Source: Actinoplanes subtropicus (GTDB lineage: Bacteria; Actinomycetota; Actinomycetes; Mycobacteriales; Micromonosporaceae). Taken from it: a stretch of DNA of 64,000 nucleotides. Positions 16,768 to 25,589 of the stretch are shown here, piece after piece. The stretch's first letter is position 1; each line of letters opens with the position of its first letter. The stretch covers positions 186,001 through 250,000 of the forward strand of contig NZ_JOJL01000002.1 of NCBI RefSeq assembly GCF_000721705.1. The letters are read 5' to 3'. Below the pieces are notes generated by a model. It did no database searches. It was not told the DNA's origin and saw only the letters and a program-made list of their open reading frames with translations. The position numbers and the translations under genes were made by a program.

Positions 16768-19700
16768 GTGGGCGTTATCGATGCCTTGGTCCGTCGCCAC
16801 CGGATCGCTGCGGTAGGTGTGACCGTCGCCGCGATCGTCGCCACGGCGGCCGGCCCCGCCGCCGCGCAGCCCCCCGCCGCTCTGGTCACCGACCCCGCGT
16901 CGCTGGTCGACCCGATGATCGGGACCGGTGACGGGGGCGCCGCGGTCGGCCAGGTCGACACCTACCCCGGGGCGACCGCGCCGTTCGGCATGGTGTCGTT
17001 CAGCCCCGATACGCCCTCGCGCCCCGACGGCGGCGGCTACGACATCGACGACTCCTCGACGCTCGGCTTCAGCCTGACCCACATGTCGGGCCCCGGCTGC
17101 GACGCGTACGGCGATTTCCCGATCCTGCCGACCGTCGGCGAGATCGGCGCCGCCCCGGCCACCACGACGGCGGCGTTCGACCACGCCACCGAGCATGCCG
17201 CGCCGGGCTCGTACGCGGTGCGGCTCGACCCGGCCGGCGCGCAGCCGATCCAGGCCGATCTGGCCGCCACCACCCGTACCGGAATGGCCGCCTTCACCTA
17301 CCCGCCGACGGCATCGGCCAACGTGCTGTTCAAGATGGGCGAGGCGCAGTCCGGCAACAAGACCGCCGACGTCCAGGTGGTGGGCGACCGCACGGTCACC
17401 GGCACCGAGACCGCCGGCCAGTTCTGCGGCTCCGGCGGCACCTACCCGGTGCACTTCGTGGCGACCTTCGACCGCCCGTTCGCCTCCCACGGCACGTGGC
17501 ACACGGCGCCGGTGGGCGACAACGTGTTCACCGCGCCGACCGGCCAGCTCGACTGGAGCTACCACGAGGTCGCCGCCGGCGGCACACCGGCCACGATCAC
17601 CCCGGCCACCACGTCCGACGGGCAGAGCGCCGTCTCCTGGCATCAGGACGACGCGCTGGCCAACACGTGGATCCAGGCCACCCCGCCGGCCGTCACCCAG
17701 GGGACGTCCTACCAGGCGAGCGTGACCCTCCGAGGCTCCGGAAAGGTCTACCTGAACTTCTACAACGGACGGCAGGACGTCGGCGGCGACCCGGTGACGC
17801 TCGCCGACAAGCCGGTCACCGTCACGGTGACCACCACCATCCCGACCGGCTCGATCGGCGCGCCGCAGTTCCAGGTGCGCACGCCCGGCGCCGGCCCGGT
17901 GGACGCGGTGGTGTCCGGCGTGTCGATCCGCGCCGAGCAGGTGGTCAAGTCGACCGGCTCCAGCACGGACGGGCTGGGGTCGGGAGCGTGGGTCACCTTC
18001 GACACCCAGAAGCAGTCCACCGTACGGATGAAGGTAGGCCTTTCGTACGTCAGCACCGCCAACGCGTGGGCCAACCTGGCCCGGGAGAACAAGGGCTGGA
18101 GCGTTTCCCGGGTGGCCGGCGCCACTCGGGACCAGTGGAACCGGCTGCTGAGCCGCGTCCGGATCGGCGGCGGCACCCATTCCCAGCAGGTCCAGTTCTA
18201 CACCGCCCTCTACCACGCGATGCTCGAACCGAGCACGTTCTCCGACGCCGACGGCAGCTACCTCGGCTTCGACGGCGCGACCCACCGGACCCGCCACGGG
18301 CAGGTGCAGTACGCCAACCTCTCCGGCTGGGACGTCTACCGCTCGGAGATACCGCTGCTCGCCATGCTCCTGCCCGACGAGACCAGCCAGATGATGACCT
18401 CCCTGCTCAACGACCAGGCCCAGGGCGGCTGGCTGCCCAAGTGGGGCTTCGCCAACCAGTACACCGACGTGATGAACGGCGACGCGGCCGACCCGATGCT
18501 CGCCGAGGCGTACGCGTTCGGCGCCCGCGGATTCGACGCTCGGGCGGCGCTGGCCGCGATGGTGAAGGGCGCCACGGTGGATCCCACGCCCGCCCAACTC
18601 GGCCAGGGCTTCTACGCCGAACGTCCCCAGCTGTCGGCGTACCACTCCATGGGTTTTGTGCCCAACACCCAGCAGAGCTCGCTCTCCCCGGTGCCCAACG
18701 GCGCGTCGGAGACCTTGGAGTACGCGACCGCCGACTTCTCCATCGCGGCGCTGGCGAGCGCGCTCGGCCGCTCGTCGACCGCCGCGACCTTCCTGAAGCA
18801 GTCGCAGAACTGGACGAACATCTTCAACACCGCCACCGGCTACATCGAACCGCGCGACGGCAGCGGCCTCTTCCCCGACGGCGACCCCACCACCTCCGGG
18901 ATCGGCAGCTTCGGGCAGACCGGCTTCCAGGAGGGCAACGCCGCCCAGTACACCTGGATGATCCCGCAGAACATCAACGGGCTGATCACCGCGCTGGGCG
19001 GAAAGGCGGCCACCATCGCCCGGCTGGACACGTTCTTCCAGCAACTGCAGGCCGGACCGGATCTGCCGTACGAATGGGCGGGCAACGAACCGGTCTTCGG
19101 CGCGCCGTGGATCTACGACTACGCCGGCGCGCCCGCCAAGACGCAGCAGATCGTGCACCGCCTGCTCGACACGGTCTACGCGGACACCCCCGGCGGCGAA
19201 CCCGGCAACGACGACCTCGGTGCGATGAGCTCATGGTACGTCTGGTCGAGCCTCGGCATGTACCCCGCGACGCCGGGCACCGACGTGCTCGCCCTCGGCG
19301 CCCCGATCTTCCCCCGCGCCGAGATCGACGTCCCCGGCGGCCGCCACCTGTCCATCTCGGCGCAGGGCGCCTCCACCAGCACCTTCGTCCGGTCCCTCAC
19401 CGTCGACGGCCGGCCCTGGTCGAAGGACTGGCTCTCGGCCGGCCTGCTCGACACCACCCGGCTGACCTTCACCCTCGGCGCGACTCCCGACCCGAAGTGG
19501 GGCACCGGCGCGGCCGACGAACCGCCCTCGTACCCGGCCGGCCCACTGCAGTTCCCGCCCGGCCGCAAGCCCACCGTCCTGGTCCCGACCGGCGCGAACC
19601 TGCTGGGCACGACCGCCACCGGCGGTCTGCCGTGGCAGGGCCCGGTGCAGAACGGCGTGGGCTCGGTCCCCGGCACGCTGGCGCCGGCCACGACGCCGGA

Positions 19701-20031
19701 AGGTACCAGCGCGATCCACTGGACCGAGGCGAACGCGGCCCCCGACACCTGGATCTGGGTGGATCCGGCGGCCCCGCTGACCGCCGGGCAGAGCTACCAG
19801 GTCTCGGTCACCCTGGCGGGACAGGGCAACGTCTACCTCGACTTCTGGAACGGCCAAACCGATCTGTCGAGCGCCAAGGTCGCGCTGACCGCGACGCCGC
19901 AGACGCTGACCCTGCAGGCCGCGGTGCCATCGGCCGCCGACACCCACCTTCAGGTACGCACGGCGGCCGCCGGCCCGGTCGACCTGGAGGCGAGCGCCGC
20001 GTCGATCCGCCTCCTGGTCCCGCAGACCTAG
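16768..20031 (+). CDS. Secreted GH92 alpha-mannosidase with two carbohydrate-binding-like modules
   Basis: The 1087-residue enzyme has a signal peptide (cleavage near residue 33) and begins its mature part with SLVDPMIGTGDGG, the GH92 hallmark. Other GH92 landmarks are YPGATAPFGMVSFSPD, GFSLTHMSGPGC, LYHAMLEPSTFSD and GNDDLGAMSSWYVWSSLGMYP. GH92 enzymes are calcium-dependent inverting exo-alpha-mannosidases that trim fungal or plant mannans and N-glycans. The core is interrupted at about residues 255-392 by a beta-sandwich module, and a sequence-related module forms the C-terminus, about residues 938-1086. Both end in a GPVD...SIR pattern (PVDAVVSGVSIR and PVDLEASAASIR). This explains the length, some 300 residues above the family norm. 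The GTG start has GGGGAGG upstream, and the operator palindrome lies just before it. Confidence 0.95.
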   Translation: MGVIDALVRRHRIAAVGVTVAAIVATAAGPAAAQPPAALVTDPASLVDPMIGTGDGGAAVGQVDTYPGATAPFGMVSFSPDTPSRPDGGGYDIDDSSTLGFSLTHMSGPGCDAYGDFPILPTVGEIGAAPATTTAAFDHATEHAAPGSYAVRLDPAGAQPIQADLAATTRTGMAAFTYPPTASANVLFKMGEAQSGNKTADVQVVGDRTVTGTETAGQFCGSGGTYPVHFVATFDRPFASHGTWHTAPVGDNVFTAPTGQLDWSYHEVAAGGTPATITPATTSDGQSAVSWHQDDALANTWIQATPPAVTQGTSYQASVTLRGSGKVYLNFYNGRQDVGGDPVTLADKPVTVTVTTTIPTGSIGAPQFQVRTPGAGPVDAVVSGVSIRAEQVVKSTGSSTDGLGSGAWVTFDTQKQSTVRMKVGLSYVSTANAWANLARENKGWSVSRVAGATRDQWNRLLSRVRIGGGTHSQQVQFYTALYHAMLEPSTFSDADGSYLGFDGATHRTRHGQVQYANLSGWDVYRSEIPLLAMLLPDETSQMMTSLLNDQAQGGWLPKWGFANQYTDVMNGDAADPMLAEAYAFGARGFDARAALAAMVKGATVDPTPAQLGQGFYAERPQLSAYHSMGFVPNTQQSSLSPVPNGASETLEYATADFSIAALASALGRSSTAATFLKQSQNWTNIFNTATGYIEPRDGSGLFPDGDPTTSGIGSFGQTGFQEGNAAQYTWMIPQNINGLITALGGKAATIARLDTFFQQLQAGPDLPYEWAGNEPVFGAPWIYDYAGAPAKTQQIVHRLLDTVYADTPGGEPGNDDLGAMSSWYVWSSLGMYPATPGTDVLALGAPIFPRAEIDVPGGRHLSISAQGASTSTFVRSLTVDGRPWSKDWLSAGLLDTTRLTFTLGATPDPKWGTGAADEPPSYPAGPLQFPPGRKPTVLVPTGANLLGTTATGGLPWQGPVQNGVGSVPGTLAPATTPEGTSAIHWTEANAAPDTWIWVDPAAPLTAGQSYQVSVTLAGQGNVYLDFWNGQTDLSSAKVALTATPQTLTLQAAVPSAADTHLQVRTAAAGPVDLEASAASIRLLVPQT

Positions 20032-20277
20032 GATCTGCCTTCGATCTTGTTGTTCTCACCAATACATGATCAACAGGCGGCCGCGTCCATGTCGGACGCC
20101 CACCACATCCCAGCAGGTCAGACTGCTAATGGCGGCTGCCGTACCAGAACCCGGGAATTGGTGCCGGTTGCCGCCGACGGCAACGGGCAGGGCCCGCAGG
20201 CTCGCCGGCCCGTGCGAGGGGCGAGGGGCGGTGGGGCCGAGCCCCAGACCCCACGGTGGAATTTCCGGCGTGCCGCC

Positions 20278-20315
20278 GGACGGGCACGACCAGTGCGGAT
20301 AAGTCGTGCCCGTCC
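20278..20315. terminator. Hairpin terminator after the van-type ligase pseudogene
   Basis: A 13-bp perfect stem, GGACGGGCACGAC (20278-20290) and GTCGTGCCCGTCC (20303-20315), encloses a 12-base loop. It lies 8 bases beyond the TAA (20326-20324) of the minus-strand ligase remnant. There is no long T-run, as is common in actinomycetes. It could also stop transcripts coming from the GH92 gene. Confidence 0.7.
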
Positions 20316-20323
20316 CAACGTCG

Positions 20324-20872
20324 TTACCTCGCCGCCAGGGCCAACGCGACCCATCGGTCGATCATGTCGCCGAACTGCAGTCCCGCGGCCCGCATCATTC
20401 GCGGGTAGCGGCTGTAGGCCGTGAGTCAGGGCGACGCGATCCGGCTCACCGACGAACAGGTCGCCCTCGTTGCCCAGGATGGCGCAGCCGATCTCGCTCC
20501 CGACGACGCCCTCTTCGATCAGCACCTTCGAGTCATACTTACGGGCGGCTTCCAGCGCGCTCGGCAGTTCGTCCCGCCCGTTCACCTTGCTGACGCCGAA
20601 GGACGACCCCGAACAGGCCGGCTTGACGAAGACCGGGTAGTTGAGCCGGTCAGCGTCGAGCTCCTCGTCCGGGGCGAGGATCCGGAAGTGCTCTCCCAGC
20701 CTGCGTCCGGGCCTTCGCACAGCTTCCACTCGCCGTGCTCGGAGATCCCGATGTAGAACGGCTCGTATTTCCCGAGATCGAGGTTCTGGGCGACCTCGCG
20801 CGCGGACTTGAGCGATACGGGGTGTTCTTCGGAGACGCCGCCGAAGATGATGCCGAGCTTCAGTCGAGCCAT
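20324..20872 (-). pseudogene. Degraded VanA-type D-alanine--D-lactate ligase
   Basis: Three pieces of a VanA-like ligase lie in order. Piece 1 (20872-20696) is the N-terminus, with KLGIIFGGVSEEHPVSLKSA and KYEPFYIGISEHGEWKLCEG. Piece 2 (about 20690-20421, another frame) is YPVFVKPACSGSSFGVSKVN to KVLIEEGVVGSEIGCAILGN. Piece 3 (about 20426-20324, back in the first frame) is AYSRYPRMMRAAGLQFGDMI and the natural TAA. Intact relatives have about 340-345 residues; here about 100 are missing between pieces 1 and 2 and roughly 50-100 between 2 and 3. The latter gap includes the omega-loop and metal-binding Asp/Glu/Asn. The enzyme cannot be functional. A good start, a ribosome site (GGAGAA), a TATAAT box and a terminator remain, so decay looks recent. 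No vanH, vanX, vanR or vanS is present here. Confidence 0.88.
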
Positions 20873-20908
20873 GCCGATTCTCCGAGTCGTAGGCTGTTTA
20901 CCTTGACG

Positions 20909-20930
20909 ATTATAAAGGTGTTGGTCACCT
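20909..20930 (-). promoter_or_regulatory. Promoter -10 box with overlapping inverted repeat, for the ligase remnant
   Basis: On the minus strand a perfect TATAAT (20914-20909) sits 36 bases before the ATG of the ligase remnant. A perfect inverted repeat AGGTG-N5-CACCT (20916-20930) lies immediately upstream, between the -10 box and the expected -35 position. It may be a regulator site. No good -35 hexamer is seen at 17-18 bases, which suits an activator-dependent promoter. Confidence 0.45.
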
Positions 20931-21169
20931 AAACGATCAGCCTCCACCCAGCTGGGGTGCCGGAATGGCCAAGGTGCTGCGGTCGGCAGCCTACCGTACG
21001 GGCCGGTGCGTCGCACGTCCTACATGGACACGCACGGACATTGCCCGGATCTCGGAGGCCAGCTCACGGGGAAAGATGCCAATGGTCATCAATTCATAAA
21101 CCGCCAGCTCAGCGTGTGTTCGGCCGACTGCGGCGCCGGGCTCGTGCGGTATGGGCATTCGGCGAGGGG
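20931..21169. other. Intergenic DNA between divergent promoters, no gene supported
   Basis: Base composition falls here compared with the flanks. A 61-codon minus-strand frame (21176-20991) exists, but its codon bias is weak, its start would overlap the -35 box of the plus-strand promoter, and it resembles nothing I know. I see no RNA gene or mobile-element end. The stretch separates the decayed ligase gene from the biosynthetic operon. Confidence 0.4.
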
Positions 21170-21199
21170 TTGACATGATTGACGAGACGAACCTAGTAT
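21170..21199 (+). promoter_or_regulatory. Sigma-70-like promoter of the biosynthetic operon
   Basis: TTGACA (21170-21175), an 18-base spacer and TAGTAT (21194-21199) form one of the most consensus-like promoters in the window. A transcript starting near 21206 would have a short leader containing AAGGA before the GTG at 21224. No comparable promoter is needed further down, because the following genes mostly overlap. Confidence 0.7.
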
Positions 21200-21223
21200 C
21201 TTGAACATCAAGGAAACTTTACG

Positions 21224-21400
21224 GTGCGCTTGGTCGGCATGCGTAATGCGCTATTCGAGGCGTTGCCGTCTATTTTCCATGCCCGATTCTTTGAAGTCCA
21301 CGGTGTGCCGGGGGGCGCTGTGTACATGCGCGGCTTAGCGTCCATCAAGTCGGCGGTCGATCGTCGAGACCGCCCCCTGAACGAACGTAAAACCACGTGA
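21224..21400 (+). CDS. 58-residue peptide, first gene of the biosynthetic operon
   Basis: The GTG start lies 25 bases after the -10 box, with AGGA 9 bases upstream. The stop TGA overlaps a TGATGAGGG stretch that is the ribosome site of the exporter gene 15 bases on. The peptide begins MRLVGMRNALFEALPSIF, has an aromatic middle containing HARFFEVHGVPGGAVY, and ends with a charged tail, RRDRPLNERKTT. It has no cysteine and no signal peptide. Codon third positions are less GC-biased than in neighbours, as is often seen in small precursor peptides. It could be a ribosomal peptide precursor or scaffold, or a leader peptide. No leader-processing protease or RRE domain is encoded nearby, so function is open. 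Confidence 0.5.
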   Translation: MRLVGMRNALFEALPSIFHARFFEVHGVPGGAVYMRGLASIKSAVDRRDRPLNERKTT

Positions 21401-21415
21401 TGAGGGTTCTTCAGC

Positions 21416-22702
21416 ATGTCGCAATCATCCGGCGAGTCCGCCACGAGCGTCGCCGACGAACGACTTTGGTCGCGAAACTTCCGGATGTATTTCACCGCGC
21501 GGATAGCCTCGCTGTTCGGGGACACCATGCTTCCGGTCGCCCTGACCGCCGCGGTGCTGCACGCGGGCTACGGCACATTTGGCGTCGGCTTGGTGCTTGC
21601 GGCGTCGATGGCGTCGTGGGTGTTGCTGATGCTCTTCACCGGAGTGCTCGCCGACCGCGTCGGCGTGATGCCGATGATGATCTCCGCGGACGCCATGCGG
21701 TTCGTGGTCCAGGTGGTGCTCGCCGGTTCCCTCTTGCTGAGCCGGCCGTCACTCTGGCTGATCGTCGGGCTGCAGGGGGTCGCCGGCATCGGCACGGCGC
21801 TGTTCGAGCCGGGCAACGGGAGCCTCGTCACCCGGATCACGACGGACGTCCAGCGGGCCAACGGGGTCCTGCGTACGGCCCAGGCGATGGTCTCGATCAT
21901 CGGGCCGGCCGTCGGCGGCGCGCTGCTCGCCGTCGCGAATTCGCCCGCGGTCATCGCGGTCGACGGAATCACCTTCCTGGTCAGCGGCCTCAGCCTCGTC
22001 ATGGTCCGGCTGCCGGCGGGCGCGCCGCCGGTCGGCCGTGGCCGGATGCTAGCCGACCTGGTGGACGGCTGGCACGAGTTCGTGTCGCGTCGCTGGCTGT
22101 GGACGGTCATCCTGATCTTCTGCATCTTCGGCCTGGTGGTGTTCGGCCCGTTCCTGGTGATCAGCGCGTCGACCATCACCGAGCACCGTGGTTCGACCAT
22201 TTACGGGCTGTCGGTCGCCATGCAGGGTGTCGGCGGCGTGATCGGCGGAATCGCGGCCGCTCGCATCAGGCCACGACGGCCCTTGTTCGTGGCGGCGTGC
22301 GCTTTCCTGCTTTACATCCCACAGTTCCTCGTGGTAGCGGTGAACGCGGTTCCGGCGTTCCTCTTCAGCGCGATGGCGGTGGGTGGGATGGGGCGGACGA
22401 TTTGGCACGTGCTGTGGATGAGCACCGAGCAGAGACACCTCCCGACGTCGGTTCTCAACCGCATTTACGCGTACGACGTCACGGGTTCCATCATGCTGAT
22501 TCCCGTGGGCCGGGCGCTTACCGGTCCGCTGGTCGCCGGCATCGGATCCGTGCCGACGCTATTAATCAGCACCGTGGTGGCCATGGCTGGATGCTTCACG
22601 ATGCTGGCGATGCGCGGTATTCGTCGGCTTCCGGCGCAGCCGGCTCCGGCGATAAGTGACAAGTCATGTTCGGAGTTCGATAAAACGAGTGTTGTTCAAT
22701 GA
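21416..22702 (+). CDS. MFS exporter
   Basis: The 428-residue protein has about 12 membrane helices and the MFS_3/enterobactin-exporter style, with RNFRMYFTARIASLFGDTML at the start and ADRVGVMPMMISADAMRF in the 2-3 loop. Such carriers often export natural products and give self-resistance. The ATG has GAGGG upstream and follows the peptide gene by 15 bases in the same transcript. About 93 bp of AT-richer DNA separates it from the next gene, where a second promoter could lie. It most likely exports the product of this cluster. Confidence 0.88.
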   Translation: MSQSSGESATSVADERLWSRNFRMYFTARIASLFGDTMLPVALTAAVLHAGYGTFGVGLVLAASMASWVLLMLFTGVLADRVGVMPMMISADAMRFVVQVVLAGSLLLSRPSLWLIVGLQGVAGIGTALFEPGNGSLVTRITTDVQRANGVLRTAQAMVSIIGPAVGGALLAVANSPAVIAVDGITFLVSGLSLVMVRLPAGAPPVGRGRMLADLVDGWHEFVSRRWLWTVILIFCIFGLVVFGPFLVISASTITEHRGSTIYGLSVAMQGVGGVIGGIAAARIRPRRPLFVAACAFLLYIPQFLVVAVNAVPAFLFSAMAVGGMGRTIWHVLWMSTEQRHLPTSVLNRIYAYDVTGSIMLIPVGRALTGPLVAGIGSVPTLLISTVVAMAGCFTMLAMRGIRRLPAQPAPAISDKSCSEFDKTSVVQ

Positions 22703-22795
22703 CGTATATGAATGTTACGGTCTTTCCTAACGCCGCCACCTCCCGATTTGAAGTTCGCCGAGGTTAACCGTGCCGACCATCGGAGGGATTTGCGC

Positions 22796-23935
22796 ATGGA
22801 CCATTCGACCGAAGGGCCGAGTGCCGCCTGGCATTTGCTCGAGCTGGTTTCGGTGGCCGACCCGGGCACGGAAATGTTCGGGCGAGCGGCGGACCTGGGC
22901 GGGCGCATAGGCGATGGCGGGATCGATCCCGACGAGCTGCTCAGCCAGGCCGCACGCCACGCGCTGGTGCCCATTCTCGCCGACTTCCTCGTGCAGGCCG
23001 AGCTGCTGACCCGCATGCCGCACAACGTGCAACGCCACCTGCTCGGCGCGCTGTACTGGAACCGGCACAAGACGGCCGAGTACGTGGCCGAGGCGAGGTC
23101 GGTGGCCGGCGCCCTCCAGCGGAAGGGCATCCGGGTCGCCTGTACCAAGGGAGTGGTGTGCCAGCAGCTCCTCTACGACGGCCGCGGTACGCGCCATTTC
23201 GGCGACGTCGACCTGATGGTGCTGCCCGACCAGAGTGCGGCGGCGGCCGAGACGTTGTTCGAGCTCGGTTACGTCGGGGGGAAACGCATCGATCATCGGA
23301 CCGGCGAGCTCGTCGACATCGCACGCTCGCTCAAGCTGACCTATCAGCTCTATCCGGACCACCTGCCGCACTTCTTCCGGGTTCCGGGCCGCGCCGGGAT
23401 CCCGTACTACATGGTCGATGTCGCGCACAGCTTGACATGGTTCAGTAGCGGGTGGCAGATCCCGATGGACGAGGCGCTCGCCGTCCGTACCGAGATCGAC
23501 GGTCTTCCCGCGCTGTCGACGCCGTACGGGTTCCTCTTCGTCCTGCTGCACCTCTTCCGGGAAGCCTGGTTCGAGCGCACCATCCGCGAGAAGGACGCGC
23601 GGCTGACCCAGTTCGCCGACGTCTGGCGGTTCTGGCACCGCCGGGGTCGCGAGTCGGCGGACGAGATCATCGAAATCTCCGGCAAGTACGGCATCAGGCC
23701 GGCGGTCGCGTGGGTGGCCGGCCATGTGGACGCCCTCTACGGCAGCCGGCTCGTGGACGAGCTCCGGGTCCGCGACCTGGCCGACGACCGGTGGCTGCGC
23801 AGTGCCGGCGCGGCCGACGGCGGCTACCTGGCCTGGGACGGCGACATGCGTCGCCGATTGTGTGATCGCTTCACGGTCGAGCTTCGGCACGCCCCGGAGC
23901 CACCGTTCGCGGACGCGGCGCGCGTGCTCCGCTGA
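22796..23935 (+). CDS. Nucleotidyltransferase-fold protein (NTP_transf_5-like)
   Basis: The 379-residue product starts at an ATG with GGAGGG 8 bases upstream. Its middle matches the uncharacterised nucleotidyltransferase family often linked to peptide natural-product clusters: C116-T-K118-G119, then LLYDGRGTRHFGDVDLMVLP with the metal Asp pair D137xD139. A helical C-terminal half follows, containing LLHLFREAWFERTIREKDAR. The fold suggests transfer of a nucleotidyl group to a substrate or protein. Position second after the exporter, within one transcript, ties it to the pathway. Its exact reaction is unknown. Confidence 0.75.
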   Translation: MDHSTEGPSAAWHLLELVSVADPGTEMFGRAADLGGRIGDGGIDPDELLSQAARHALVPILADFLVQAELLTRMPHNVQRHLLGALYWNRHKTAEYVAEARSVAGALQRKGIRVACTKGVVCQQLLYDGRGTRHFGDVDLMVLPDQSAAAAETLFELGYVGGKRIDHRTGELVDIARSLKLTYQLYPDHLPHFFRVPGRAGIPYYMVDVAHSLTWFSSGWQIPMDEALAVRTEIDGLPALSTPYGFLFVLLHLFREAWFERTIREKDARLTQFADVWRFWHRRGRESADEIIEISGKYGIRPAVAWVAGHVDALYGSRLVDELRVRDLADDRWLRSAGAADGGYLAWDGDMRRRLCDRFTVELRHAPEPPFADAARVLR

Positions 23936-23969
23936 GTGACAGAACCCGTCGATGGACAAGGAGAGCGCG

Positions 23970-25589
23970 ATGACGTATGAGCTGAAGCAGGCTCGAACCG
24001 ATGCTTCGAAGGTGCTCCTCGTTTCCGGTCTCTGGCCCTATCACGAGGTGGACGAGAAGAAGTCGGTCGGCCGTCTGAACATCTTCCACAACGACGAACT
24101 CACCACCGGCATCACCGGGCTGATCGGTGTCGATTCGATCTACGATCTGGCGATCCGGCGCGAGGGCGGCACGCAGCGTCTCTTCACGCCCACCACCAGC
24201 GTGGAGCCCACGCTCGTCTCGGTGGCGCTGCGCAGTCTGATCGGGGACGAGGCGTCGGTCACCGAGGTCGAGTTGGCGAGCGTCGTCGGCGGCATTCCCG
24301 CGTCGGATACGTCGCTGCGGGCGGCCGCCAAGGACGCCGTCTGCCTGCTGTCCACCAGCTACATCACCAACTTCGCCGACCTGCGGCGGGTGGTGGACAA
24401 CCTGCGCCGACTCCACGTGGGCTACCTCGTGGTCGGCGGTTATCTGGCGACGCGCAATGCCGAGAGCATGCTGGAGTGCGGTGCCGACGCGGCCATCGTC
24501 GGCGACGCCGAGCATTCCATCGCCCCGCTGCTGGCGGCGCTGCGCGGCGGCGCCGACTTCGGCCGGGTGCCCAACCTGCGCTATCGCGACGAGAACGGCG
24601 AGCAGGTGTACACCTCCGATCACCTCGTACCGCTGGACGAGATTCCCGTGACGATTCCGTCCGGCGATCTGACCGGCATGTCCGTGCCGTACGAGTCGAT
24701 GCGCGGCTGCCCCTACAAGTGCGCCTTCTGCTCGTACCCGTTGGTCTCCACGAAATGGCGGTTCAAGAGCGCCGAAAAGCTCATCGAGGACTGGACGACG
24801 ATCGAACGGCGAGGCGCGAAGGACATCGTCGCCCTCGACTCGACGTTCACCATTCCGCCGAAGCGGCTCACCGACTTCCTCAACCTGTACGCCGAGTCGA
24901 GGATGACGATCCCGTGGGGCGCCTATTCGCGGGTGACGCCGCTGCGCAACGAGGAGACGGTCATCCGCCTGAAGAGGGCCAACAACCGGTGGCTGTCGAT
25001 CGGCTTCGAGAGCGGAAGCCAGCGGATGCTCGACCTGATGAAGAAGGGCACCCGGCTGAAGGACGCCTACCCGGCCCTGGCCAACCTGCGCAAGCACCGG
25101 ATCTCGGCGTGGTCGAACTTCATCATCGGCTATCCGGGCGAGACCCCGCAGACCGTGGCGGAGACGGTCGCGTTCATGTCGGACCACCTCTTCGGGTTCT
25201 ACGGGATCTACGTGTTCAACATCCGTGACCGGGCCATGCCCGTGCTCAGCGACCCACAGGCGGGCGTTCACTGGGACGACGTCGGCAGCGACTGGTCGCA
25301 CGCGACGATGACGAGCGGGGAGGCCTCCGAGATCCGCTGGAGGTCGTACGTGCGGGTGGCGGAGCAGAACGCCGAGGCCATCAACATCGACGTCTTCCGC
25401 GGGAGCAATGTCGAGAAGGACTACGGCGCGTGGAGCTCGGCCTTCCCCGTGCTGAAGCTGCTCGAGCGGTGGTCGCTGCGGCAGGTCGATCCCGGCATGG
25501 CGGGCCTCGGCGCCCGGGACGACCTCGCCGCGATCGAGTCGGAGCTGCGTCGCCGGCTGGTTCCGGCGTCCGGGGACGCGATCCAGTGA
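23970..25589 (+). CDS. Cobalamin-binding-domain radical SAM enzyme
   Basis: The 539-residue protein starts at the ATG with AAGGAG 6 bases before it; an earlier ATG at 23952 is less well placed. Residues about 10-200 look like a B12-binding Rossmann domain, ending LVVGGYLATR and GADAAIVGDAEHSIAPLL. The radical SAM core follows, with the cluster cysteines C247xxxC251xxC254 in RGCPYKCAFCSYP. Later core strands include WLSIGFESGSQRMLDLMKKG and NFIIGYPGETPQTVAETV. Relatives methylate unactivated carbon or rearrange carbon skeletons. The frame ends in a GTGA overlap with the ATP-grasp gene. In this pathway it probably C-methylates an intermediate (inference). Confidence 0.88.
   Translation: MTYELKQARTDASKVLLVSGLWPYHEVDEKKSVGRLNIFHNDELTTGITGLIGVDSIYDLAIRREGGTQRLFTPTTSVEPTLVSVALRSLIGDEASVTEVELASVVGGIPASDTSLRAAAKDAVCLLSTSYITNFADLRRVVDNLRRLHVGYLVVGGYLATRNAESMLECGADAAIVGDAEHSIAPLLAALRGGADFGRVPNLRYRDENGEQVYTSDHLVPLDEIPVTIPSGDLTGMSVPYESMRGCPYKCAFCSYPLVSTKWRFKSAEKLIEDWTTIERRGAKDIVALDSTFTIPPKRLTDFLNLYAESRMTIPWGAYSRVTPLRNEETVIRLKRANNRWLSIGFESGSQRMLDLMKKGTRLKDAYPALANLRKHRISAWSNFIIGYPGETPQTVAETVAFMSDHLFGFYGIYVFNIRDRAMPVLSDPQAGVHWDDVGSDWSHATMTSGEASEIRWRSYVRVAEQNAEAINIDVFRGSNVEKDYGAWSSAFPVLKLLERWSLRQVDPGMAGLGARDDLAAIESELRRRLVPASGDAIQ

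Noticed and set aside
20991..21176. A 61-codon minus-strand frame between the ligase remnant and the operon promoter
   Set aside because: Weak codon bias, no ribosome site, no family match, and its start would overlap the -35 box of a strong promoter.
21224..21400. Reading the 58-residue peptide as a lasso or lanthipeptide precursor
   Set aside because: There is no lasso cyclase, leader peptidase, RRE domain or lanthionine synthetase nearby, and the peptide has no cysteine.
21208..21528. A 106-codon minus-strand frame over the peptide gene and the exporter start
   Set aside because: It is antisense to the exporter start, which has a good ribosome site, and it lacks codon bias.
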